From positions 1-32,945 of the forward strand of contig JAPLXP010000006.1 in the NCBI GenBank assembly GCA_026396015.1: a DNA stretch of 32,945 bases, in the 5' to 3' direction. Shown here piece by piece: positions 18,248-26,785 of this stretch. Within the stretch, counting starts at the first letter, position 1; each line of letters begins with the position of its first letter. The DNA comes from Candidatus Nomurabacteria bacterium. Lineage in GTDB: Bacteria; Patescibacteriota; Minisyncoccia; Phycocordibacterales; UBA9973. The translations under genes were made by a program, and so were the position numbers. The notes beneath the pieces are model-generated. The model was not told the DNA's origin. It saw only the letters and a program-made list of their open reading frames with translations, and ran no database searches.

Positions 18248-21200
18248 ATGAGGAAGTGTAGATTCCGACATTTATTATTTTCGATAATAATAACTATTTT
18301 TAGTTTCGTCTTTTTTCAGTTTACTGCACACGCATCTACTGATGTCACTGATGATATCTATACAGATACCACTTGGACCGCTATTGATAGTCCGTATATT
18401 GTCCACAATAATCTTTTGATAGATATTGGTGCTACTTTGACATTGGAGGCTGGTACGATAGTGAAATTCGACAATGGTGCAGGTCTGTATTTATTAGGTA
18501 ATCTGGATTCAAATGGTACTGAGAGTGAACCAGTTTATCTGACTTCGTTTAAAGATGATAGTGTAGGCGGGGATACAGATGGAGATGGTGGGGTAAATAC
18601 TCCCAATTATAATGATTGGGGAAATATTATTTTTGATACCGGATCTGTGTCCGGGAATTTTAATCACACACTTGTAAAATATTCTTCTGGGATATTATCC
18701 TTTGGTGCTACTGTGAATGCTCGTTATTTAGAGGATGACAATAGTCTGATGATATTTGGTGTGTCTGATAATTCAATCTCTCATTCAAGTCTGAATAGCC
18801 TGAGTTTATTTGGTGGTAGTACTGCTAGTCTGACGAATAGTGTCATGGTAGATGCAGCAGAGAATTCATATGTATATTTGGATGGTAGCAGTAATCTATC
18901 TGTATATAGTACAACAATAAATTCCAATCAAAACGTAGGTACGATATTTAGTGTTTTTGATCATTCCACCTTACGTATTACTGACTCTAGTATCACTGGA
19001 TATGGAGGGAGTTTTTCTCGAGCTCTGGGTGTTTTTGATTATAGTAATCTTCATCTACGGAATACTACGATCACGAGTATTGCCTATGGTGTGTATTCCG
19101 ACAGTAATGCCAATCTAAATATTCGTGATTCTAGTATTGATTGCAATCGTGATGGTCTGAATATTTCCAGGTCTGTGCTCGATATATCTGGAGGGTCTAT
19201 TCATTGTACGGTCAATGGTATAAATATATTTAATTCAGAGTCTGTGATTGATGGTATTACTGTATATGGAGCGACAGAGAATGGCATAATCTCGTACGAT
19301 GGGACTTCAGATATCAAGAGTGTATCTATCTTAAATAGTGAGGTGAAGGATAATCATTATGGAATCTCTGCATACCAGTCTCCTGTGATAGCTCATGGAA
19401 ATAGTATTCATAGCAATTACGTCGGAGCTTTTGCATACGATGACTATGTTGGAATTTTGGATTTTACAAAAAATTGGTGGGGTAGTCCGTCTGGTCCGTA
19501 TCAAGTGAATGACAATCCAGATGGCACAGGCGATGAAGTTCTTGATTATATATCGTACGACCCATGGCTACGCTATGATCCACTACACCCTGGTCCTTCG
19601 AATGTATTGTTCATACCAGGATTCCAAGCTAGCCGTCTATACAAACAAAAACACTTTCCGATTATTGGAGATGTTGAAGATAAACTCTGGGAGCCAAATA
19701 CAAATAGTGACGTGACAGATATGTATATGGATATGAATGGTGTCAGCATCAATCCAGATATTTACACGCGCGATATTGTCGATACCGAGAGTATATTGGG
19801 TCTAGGTAATACCAAGATTTATGATTCATTCATAAGTGATATGAATGCACTCGTGGCTAGTGGCACTATATCCGACTGGCGGGCAGCACCGTATGATTGG
19901 CGACTCTCACCGGATGATATCGTATCGCGTGGCGCGATAGATAGCAATGGTAATATTTCCTACAATAATGATTTAGGTCCCACAGATGAGTCATACATGG
20001 TCCGTCAGGTATTGTCTTTGATAAATACTTCTCGGGATGGCAAGGTGACTATAGTCACACATTCAAATGGAGGCCTTGTCGCCAAGGCCCTGATGGTAAA
20101 GCTCCAGGCGATGAAGGACGCCGGATTGAATAATTATATTGATTATATAGATAGGGTGATCATGGTCGCCGCTCCACAGGTGGGTACACCAAAGGCTATA
20201 CCATCGTTGCTACATGGATATAAACAAGATTTATTGAACGGAGTATTTTTAAGGCAATCAATTGCTAGAATATTTGGACTGAATCTTCCTGGTGGGTATG
20301 GATTGCTTCCGAGTGAGAAATATTTTTATACAGTCAAGGATTCTCCTGTGTTGTTTGATAAATCTCTAGAAGTTATGAATCCATATGTGAACTTACACAA
20401 GACCTATGGCGATAGTATTGGGAGCTACAGTGACTACATTAGCTTCCTCCTCGGTACAAAGGATAGTCGTGTTCAGCCTGGTGTAGATGAATTGTCCACA
20501 CCATCAATCCTCGGAGAAGGTATTCTGACTAGGGCTACAGAAATGCATAGTAGTATAGACAATTATGTTTTTCCTCCGAGTGTACATGTATATCAAGTGG
20601 CCGGATGGGGTCTGCCTACGGTCAAGAGTGTGCGGTATTTTGCACGTACAGATTGTGTAAAGTTGATAGCTGGCAAGCCTTGTATTAAGGTAAAGAGTGT
20701 AGACGTCGAGCCGAACTTGATAGATGATGGAGATAAAACTGTGGTGACTCCTAGTGCCATTTACGAAAAAAATGCAGATAGTTATTATGTAAATTTATAT
20801 CAATACGCATCGGATCATAAAATTAACATTAATAAAACATTTGAGCATGCTGATTTTTTTGAACTATCATATCTTCGCGATTTTATTAAGAATACATTAT
20901 TAGGAATAGATACTCTTCCGGATTATTTCTCCAAGGTCAAGCCAAAGAGTAATAGCAATCTAGTCTTGAATGTACACCTATCTCCAGGGGTCAAGAAGAC
21001 CGTGCAAGTAGTCAGCAAGACGGGTACCAAGGTTGGAGTTGATAATATCACTCCGATTAGTCTAGATGCGGACAATTTTGAGCCTATACTATCTCAGATT
21101 CCGGGGGCAAGCTTTACTCATCTCGGGCATAGCTACTACTTCTATTTACCTACAGGTAGTGGATCTAGTTATACTCTACAGATCAGTAGTGTCGATACTG

Positions 21201-21931
21201 GTGTATCTCCTGTAGTCGGTAGTGTGGTTGATGTGCAGGATGTGGATAATATAGGTGGCACTGGTAGTCAGGTTTCCGAGGGAGAGGTGACTATACGTGT
21301 AGATACAGTGAATGACACTACGATAGAGAATTCTGTGTACACTCCACCTATCACAGTGGGTAGTGGTGGTAGTGCGAGTGTAGATATATCAGATACTGGC
21401 ACGACTGGTCCAGTGGCTGTAGATACTGGTGGTAGTGGGTCTATCGATAATACTGTGCCATTTGTACCTACACCTGATCCTAGTTCTCCAGTACAGATAG
21501 AACCTGATATTACATTACAAAACACCCCAGACACTTCATTAATTATTCGTAGTAGTGGTGGGCATCCTTCATCTATTGCTGCTTTAACAGAGAATATAAA
21601 ATCTGAGATTCAGAATAATGTGGAATCACAAGATTTAAAAGTGGTTGCAGTGACAAATACTGAGAGTGATTCAAGTCCTGCTCCTTTCTCGGGTGGAATA
21701 AATAATATTCATATTGAAAAATCGAGTATGGGTAATCAAGAAAAAGTTTCAACAGATTCAGTCTATACCCCCGATACAAATACTAAAACAAAAGGTATTA
21801 ATAACAATTCAATGTTGGCATCTGTCTATAATACATTGGTCAACGTGCCTATTGATGTATTGCTGATAGTTATACTCTTTATATTATTGCTTGTTTACCT
21901 TGTATATAGACGTAGGAATAAGGTAAAATGA
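18248..21931 (+). CDS. Large surface protein: signal peptide, parallel beta-helix-like repeats, LCAT/lipase-like alpha/beta hydrolase, Thr/Ser/Gly-rich linker, C-terminal TM anchor
   Basis: N-term hydrophobic signal; GATLTLEAGTIVKFDNGAGLYLLG; repeated short beta-helix-like rungs; VLFIPGFQASRLY, APYDWRLSPDD, VTIVTHSNGGLVAKAL; C-term IDVLLIVILFILLLVYLVYRRRNKVK. Confidence 0.85.
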   Translation: MRKCRFRHLLFSIIITIFSFVFFQFTAHASTDVTDDIYTDTTWTAIDSPYIVHNNLLIDIGATLTLEAGTIVKFDNGAGLYLLGNLDSNGTESEPVYLTSFKDDSVGGDTDGDGGVNTPNYNDWGNIIFDTGSVSGNFNHTLVKYSSGILSFGATVNARYLEDDNSLMIFGVSDNSISHSSLNSLSLFGGSTASLTNSVMVDAAENSYVYLDGSSNLSVYSTTINSNQNVGTIFSVFDHSTLRITDSSITGYGGSFSRALGVFDYSNLHLRNTTITSIAYGVYSDSNANLNIRDSSIDCNRDGLNISRSVLDISGGSIHCTVNGINIFNSESVIDGITVYGATENGIISYDGTSDIKSVSILNSEVKDNHYGISAYQSPVIAHGNSIHSNYVGAFAYDDYVGILDFTKNWWGSPSGPYQVNDNPDGTGDEVLDYISYDPWLRYDPLHPGPSNVLFIPGFQASRLYKQKHFPIIGDVEDKLWEPNTNSDVTDMYMDMNGVSINPDIYTRDIVDTESILGLGNTKIYDSFISDMNALVASGTISDWRAAPYDWRLSPDDIVSRGAIDSNGNISYNNDLGPTDESYMVRQVLSLINTSRDGKVTIVTHSNGGLVAKALMVKLQAMKDAGLNNYIDYIDRVIMVAAPQVGTPKAIPSLLHGYKQDLLNGVFLRQSIARIFGLNLPGGYGLLPSEKYFYTVKDSPVLFDKSLEVMNPYVNLHKTYGDSIGSYSDYISFLLGTKDSRVQPGVDELSTPSILGEGILTRATEMHSSIDNYVFPPSVHVYQVAGWGLPTVKSVRYFARTDCVKLIAGKPCIKVKSVDVEPNLIDDGDKTVVTPSAIYEKNADSYYVNLYQYASDHKININKTFEHADFFELSYLRDFIKNTLLGIDTLPDYFSKVKPKSNSNLVLNVHLSPGVKKTVQVVSKTGTKVGVDNITPISLDADNFEPILSQIPGASFTHLGHSYYFYLPTGSGSSYTLQISSVDTGVSPVVGSVVDVQDVDNIGGTGSQVSEGEVTIRVDTVNDTTIENSVYTPPITVGSGGSASVDISDTGTTGPVAVDTGGSGSIDNTVPFVPTPDPSSPVQIEPDITLQNTPDTSLIIRSSGGHPSSIAALTENIKSEIQNNVESQDLKVVAVTNTESDSSPAPFSGGINNIHIEKSSMGNQEKVSTDSVYTPDTNTKTKGINNNSMLASVYNTLVNVPIDVLLIVILFILLLVYLVYRRRNKVK

Positions 21932-21960
21932 ATATATTATAAATATAATTTATTACTCTG

Positions 21961-22404
21961 ATGAATTTCAATTGGCAAAAAATTACATGGGTTAGTTTAA
22001 TAATTTCTATCTTTTTTCTTCTTACAAGTTTTCTATTTTGGTATAAAATGGATTCTTTTTGTTATGCGGGTCATTATGATTGCATGGATACTTTAAAATA
22101 TGGTTATGCTCTAACTTTGATTCAGATCTTACCCTTTACAGTTGGATCTCTAGTTATTATTCTGCTATTTACAAAAAAATACAAAAAAATTCTTTATATT
22201 TTTACTTTTTTAATTACTATTTCTTTAATATTTTTTGTATTTACTTTACCAGTAGAATGTGGTTTTGGTATCTGTGGTGATAGATCAACGGGGTCATTGC
22301 TTCTCCGTAACCTATACCCAATAATTCTAATCCCGACGGCTTTGATCATGTGGATCTATTTCAAAATCAAAGACTACAAAGAAAAACTAAATCAACTAAA
22401 ATAA
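21961..22404 (+). CDS. Hypothetical membrane protein
   Basis: 147 aa, four hydrophobic segments. Confidence 0.7.
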   Translation: MNFNWQKITWVSLIISIFFLLTSFLFWYKMDSFCYAGHYDCMDTLKYGYALTLIQILPFTVGSLVIILLFTKKYKKILYIFTFLITISLIFFVFTLPVECGFGICGDRSTGSLLLRNLYPIILIPTALIMWIYFKIKDYKEKLNQLK

Positions 22405-22406
22405 CA

Positions 22407-22450
22407 AAAACGACATTCGCACATTCTATAGAATATTAGAATGTCGTTTT
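22407..22450. repeat. Inverted repeat AAAACGACATTC...GAATGTCGTTTT (IR1)
   Basis: 12-nt arms around central ATTCTATAGAAT; may also terminate transcription. Confidence 0.75.
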
Positions 22451-22461
22451 AATATAAATAT

Positions 22462-22755
22462 ATGTTGGCGATAAAGAAAACAAAGCAACCAAAGAATAGT
22501 AATCAAATGGAGAAGGTATTCAAAGGTGTTTCTAATTATCATAGAATTGATATTTTGTTGTTTGTTGGAAATCAAAAAGGCGTAACATTAGATGATATTT
22601 GTTCCCAATTGAATTTAAATTTTAAAACTGCGTCTGGTCATACTCACAGATTAGTTCAATCTGGGTTAATAAAAAAGGTTCATCAGGGTCGTTTTGTAAT
22701 TCATACATTGTCGCCATACGGAGAAAATATTGTTAAATATATTAAATCATTCTAA
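22462..22755 (+). CDS. Winged-helix (ArsR/MarR-like) DNA-binding protein
   Basis: [61 protein letters not shown]. Confidence 0.75.
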   Translation: MLAIKKTKQPKNSNQMEKVFKGVSNYHRIDILLFVGNQKGVTLDDICSQLNLNFKTASGHTHRLVQSGLIKKVHQGRFVIHTLSPYGENIVKYIKSF

Positions 22756-22764
22756 TCTATAATC

Positions 22765-22806
22765 AAATGACATTCTCACATTCTCGAGAATGTGAGAATG
22801 TCATTT
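22765..22806. repeat. 42-nt perfect palindrome (IR2)
   Basis: AAATGACATTCTCACATTCTC|GAGAATGTGAGAATGTCATTT. Confidence 0.85.
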
Positions 22807-22868
22807 TTGTTTATATTTTTAAATTTGCGGTGATTGCTTGGGGATGGTGGGGAGGGTATAATTTGGCT

Positions 22869-23354
22869 ATGAAAAAAGCATATTTTGCAGGGGGATGTTT
22901 TTGGGGATTGGAGGAGTTGTTTCGTACTCAGCCGGGAATCGTAGATATCACAGCAGGATATACTGGAGGTGAGAATGACAATCCTACATATGAGGACCAC
23001 GAGGGTCATGCCGAGGCACTAGAGATAGTATATGATCCATCCGTCACTAGCTATAAAAAACTTTTGGATTTCTTCTTTCAGATCCATAATCCGACGACAT
23101 TGAATCAACAGGGTAATGACAGGGGTACCTCATATCGCTCTGCGATATTCTATCAGAATGATGAAGAATTAAATGAAGCAAAAGACTTTATCGATATAGT
23201 AAATAAATCTGGACGTTGGTCCGACCCTGTCGTTACCATACTCGAATCATTCACTATATTCTGGCGTGCCGAGGAATATCATCAGGACTATCTGCAAAAG
23301 AATCCCGGTGGATACACGTGCCATGCGATATACTTTGACTCATATTTAAAATAA
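22869..23354 (+). CDS. msrA: Peptide-methionine (S)-S-oxide reductase
   Basis: [59 protein letters not shown]. Confidence 0.96.
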   Translation: MKKAYFAGGCFWGLEELFRTQPGIVDITAGYTGGENDNPTYEDHEGHAEALEIVYDPSVTSYKKLLDFFFQIHNPTTLNQQGNDRGTSYRSAIFYQNDEELNEAKDFIDIVNKSGRWSDPVVTILESFTIFWRAEEYHQDYLQKNPGGYTCHAIYFDSYLK

Positions 23355-23376
23355 TCTTAAACCTAAAAAATATAAA

Positions 23377-23588
23377 ATGGAAAACTTAAAACTAAACGAA
23401 CTAACTGAAGAAGAGAAAAGGGTGATAATAGACAAGGGGACTGAAAGGCCTTTTGTGGGTGAATATACGAATACTATGGCCACTGTGGTGGCCACCTCGG
23501 GCACCTATTCACAGGTGAAGGCTTTACCGACAAAAACATCCGCCACTGCGTGAATTCAATATCAATGAAATTTATAGAGGGGAAATAA
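23377..23588 (+). pseudogene. msrB: msrB remnant with internal deletion and frame change
   Basis: N-part [34 protein letters not shown] in one frame; C-part [34 protein letters not shown] in another; the middle with the first Zn CxxC pair is missing. Confidence 0.8.
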
Positions 23589-23608
23589 AGTTGTGGTATA
23601 ATTTATTT

Positions 23609-24115
23609 ATGGAGAAAGATAAAAACAATTATGCTTTTATTGATAGCCAGAATTTAAATCTGGCAATTCAATCTCTTGGATGGAAATTAAATTTTTCTAG
23701 ATTCAGAGTTTATTTAAAGGAAAAGTATGGTGTCTCAAAAGCTTTTTTATTTATTGGCTACATAGAAGGAAACAATCAATTATACATATCGCTTCAAAAT
23801 GCAGGATTTATTTGTATTTTTAAGCCCACATTAAAATATAAAGATGGAACTACAAAAGGGAATTGCGATGCCGAGCTCGTGCTACAAGCTATGATTGAAT
23901 ATCAGAACTTTGATAAAGCACTTATTGTAACAGGTGATGGTGATTTTCATTGCCTTGTTAATCATTTCATACAAAATAAAAAATTAAATGCAGTTATTAT
24001 TCCAAATAGACTTAGTTTTTCTGCCCTACTAAAAATGGACTACATAAGGCCATATTTGAGATTTATGAATGATTTACAAAATAAATTAGAGTATAAAAAA
24101 GAAAAGGCCCCTTAA
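23609..24115 (+). CDS. NYN/PIN-like (LabA/DUF88-type) ribonuclease domain protein
   Basis: NYAFIDSQNLNLAIQSLGWKLN; KGNCDAELVLQAM; ALIVTGDGDFHCLVNHF. Confidence 0.88.
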   Translation: MEKDKNNYAFIDSQNLNLAIQSLGWKLNFSRFRVYLKEKYGVSKAFLFIGYIEGNNQLYISLQNAGFICIFKPTLKYKDGTTKGNCDAELVLQAMIEYQNFDKALIVTGDGDFHCLVNHFIQNKKLNAVIIPNRLSFSALLKMDYIRPYLRFMNDLQNKLEYKKEKAP

Positions 24116-24216
24116 GGACAAAACCTTAAAGGGTGATCTCTTCCGTTCGTGATAAATGTATTATAGCACCCACTATACATAACAGTCAATACCTTATTAA
24201 TATAATTATAATTTAA

Positions 24217-24684
24217 ATGAAGAAATTTTGGCTTATTAAAAGTGAAGGGGATTGCTACTCGATAGATGACTTGAAAAAAGATAAGAAGATTGCTTGGACT
24301 GGTATTCGCAATTATCAATCCCGTAATTTTATGATGAATGACATGTCCGTAGGTGATATGGCCCTCTTTTACCATTCCAATGGCACAGTCGAAGCACCCA
24401 CTGGTGTATACGGCATAGCCCGTGTGGCCTCGGCATCGCACCCGGACGAGACGCAGTTTGCAAAGGGGGATGAACACTACGATCCCAAGGCGACAAAGGC
24501 CAAGCCGATTTGGTACTGTGTAGACATGGCCTTTGTCCTCAAATTCAAGAATCCTGTGACCCTCGCTGAAATCAAGATTGACCCTGCTCTCGATGGCATG
24601 CTCGTCCGCGCCCGCGGATCCCGCCTGTCCATTCAACCCGTCTCCCAAAAGCATTTTGAGTATATTGTGGGGTTAGAGGGGTAG
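24217..24684 (+). CDS. EVE domain-containing protein
   Basis: MKKFWLIKSEGDCYSIDDLKKDKKIAWTGIRNYQSRNFMMNDMSVGDMALFYHSN...IWYCVDMAF. Confidence 0.92.
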   Translation: MKKFWLIKSEGDCYSIDDLKKDKKIAWTGIRNYQSRNFMMNDMSVGDMALFYHSNGTVEAPTGVYGIARVASASHPDETQFAKGDEHYDPKATKAKPIWYCVDMAFVLKFKNPVTLAEIKIDPALDGMLVRARGSRLSIQPVSQKHFEYIVGLEG

Positions 24685-24730
24685 AATTTGAGTGATGTAT
24701 TGGATGGGTGTTTTGTGGTATAATTTTAAT

Positions 24731-25381
24731 GTGAAAATAAAGGATTTTCCTAAGCAAGATAGGCCAAGAGAAAAACTGGAAAAGTATGGTCCAGGTAAAT
24801 TATCAGATGCGGAATTGCTAGCTATATTACTACGAACTGGAACAAAGGATTTGAATGTTTTAAAATTGTCTCAAAAAATTTTACAAAAATTTGAGAACAA
24901 AAAAATTATAGATATTTCGATTGAAGAACTAAAAACTATTCACGGGCTAGGAACAGTTAAATCTTGTGAAATAATTGCTTGTTTTGAATTGGGAAAAAGA
25001 ATGTTGAAAGACAAAAAATTCTCAATCTTACTCTCACCTAAGGATGTTTGGGAAAGAATGGAAGATATCAGAGGGAGTAAAAAAGAGCATTTTGTTGTTT
25101 TTTATTTAGATAGCAGAAACCAAGAAATACAAAGAGAAATTATCTCTATGGGCACATTAAATGAAAGCCTGGTTCATCCACGGGAAGTCTTTGAGGGTGC
25201 TATCAAAAATAATGCCGCTTCGATTATACTTGCTCACAATCATCCGTCAGGAGATATGGATCCATCTGAAGCAGATATTGAAATAACAAAAAAGTTAGTA
25301 CATGCTGGAAAAATTTTAGATATTAAAATTATTAATCACGTTATTATAACAAATAATTCATGGTCAAGAATTGAATTTTAA
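24731..25381 (+). CDS. radC: RadC/JAB-domain protein (GTG start)
   Basis: IKDFPKQDRPREKLEKYGPGKLSDAELLAILLRTGT; EGAIKNNAASIILAHNHPSGDMDPSEADIEIT. Confidence 0.95.
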   Translation: MKIKDFPKQDRPREKLEKYGPGKLSDAELLAILLRTGTKDLNVLKLSQKILQKFENKKIIDISIEELKTIHGLGTVKSCEIIACFELGKRMLKDKKFSILLSPKDVWERMEDIRGSKKEHFVVFYLDSRNQEIQREIISMGTLNESLVHPREVFEGAIKNNAASIILAHNHPSGDMDPSEADIEITKKLVHAGKILDIKIINHVIITNNSWSRIEF

Positions 25382-25394
25382 AAATATAAATTTT

Positions 25395-26780
25395 ATGAAT
25401 AAAGAAACTAGAATTAAAAATATTGCTGAAATTATCAAGAGAGATAAAGAGCATGGTAGACAGGATATACCATGGAAAGATAAATTGGAGCCGATGGCTG
25501 TTTATTTAATTCCTTTAGAATATCTTGTTTACAATAAATATAATGGACGTATTTTAAGTAGAACTAAGTCACTTGAAATGCAAGGTTACGAAATTGATGC
25601 TGCATCTAAAGAAGGCAAAAATCTTATCGAGAAGCTTCTTATGGATTCAAATCCCGGAAGAAATAAACAAACCCTTGATAGTATTAATAAAATGGGACAA
25701 GAAAAAGTAGGAATTATTACTCGAGATGGAATTGTAATTGATGGTAATAGGCGTACTATGTTGTTGAATAAGTCTGGTAAATATAATTATTTTAAAACAG
25801 TTGTATTGGATGTTACCTTAGAGGAGAACCCTTTAGAGATTGAGAAGCTTGAAACAACTTATCAAATGGGTGAAGATGAAAAATTAGGATACAAAGCAAT
25901 CGAAAAATACTTAAAATCTAAATTATTGCATGAAAGAGAAATATCTATTGATAAAATTGCTGACTGGATGGGTGAAGATAGCTCAAAGATAAAGGAATAT
26001 TTGAGTGTAATGGGAGTAATGGATGAGTATTTGGAGTACCTTGGATGCACTGGAATATATACACAGCTAGATGAAAGAGAGGACCAATTTATAAGCCTAA
26101 CAAGATGGCTAGAAACTTTTTATGGAGAGAATAGTTCCAAGGGATTTGATGGATATAAAGATAGTGATGTTGATGATCTTAAAATAATTTCATTTGATTA
26201 TATAAGAGCTATTTATGAGGGAAAAGAATTTCGTAATATTGGTTACGGTTTAAAAAACAATCATTTTTTTGGAGATAAAAAAATTTGGGAAAGTTTTAAG
26301 GATTTTCATTTTAAAAAAATGGATACAATAAAGCATTTGGAGATAAAAATTGACTTTAAATCTGATAATCTTGAATCCCATTTAAGGGACAGAGATGTAA
26401 AATACAAAGAGAGTACAAAAAATAAAGAAGGAGAGAGTTTTTTAGAAGAAAATATTAGAATTCATAAGCAGCAACTACAGAATATAAAATCAGCAAACGA
26501 ACCCTCAAAACTTGTGTCAACTGCAAGTGATGCTTTAAATGCAATTAATCAAAAAAATCCATCCTTTTTAAATAATGATGTTTCCGACGGCCTCGAGGTA
26601 ATAAGCGAAAAGGTTATAAATATGATTGCGGTTAATTCTCCTGATAAGATTCTCTCTCATGTTAATAAAATGTTAAAATCAATTTCTTTAGATAAAGATA
26701 ATTCTTTAAAAAAACATATGTTGATTAAAATACAAGACATTGAAAAAACGATATCTCTTATAAGAAAAAATATCGAATAA
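25395..26780 (+). CDS. ParB/sulfiredoxin-fold-like protein (candidate restriction-system component)
   Basis: GIITRDGIVIDGNRRTMLLNK matches the ParB box; start MNKETRIK (the ORF extends to a TTG at 25371). Confidence 0.75.
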   Translation: MNKETRIKNIAEIIKRDKEHGRQDIPWKDKLEPMAVYLIPLEYLVYNKYNGRILSRTKSLEMQGYEIDAASKEGKNLIEKLLMDSNPGRNKQTLDSINKMGQEKVGIITRDGIVIDGNRRTMLLNKSGKYNYFKTVVLDVTLEENPLEIEKLETTYQMGEDEKLGYKAIEKYLKSKLLHEREISIDKIADWMGEDSSKIKEYLSVMGVMDEYLEYLGCTGIYTQLDEREDQFISLTRWLETFYGENSSKGFDGYKDSDVDDLKIISFDYIRAIYEGKEFRNIGYGLKNNHFFGDKKIWESFKDFHFKKMDTIKHLEIKIDFKSDNLESHLRDRDVKYKESTKNKEGESFLEENIRIHKQQLQNIKSANEPSKLVSTASDALNAINQKNPSFLNNDVSDGLEVISEKVINMIAVNSPDKILSHVNKMLKSISLDKDNSLKKHMLIKIQDIEKTISLIRKNIE

Positions 26781-26785
26781 ATTAT

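Noticed and set aside
24112-24654. 180-aa minus-strand ORF antisense to the EVE gene
   Set aside because: Fully overlaps a clear EVE-domain gene; no family motifs.
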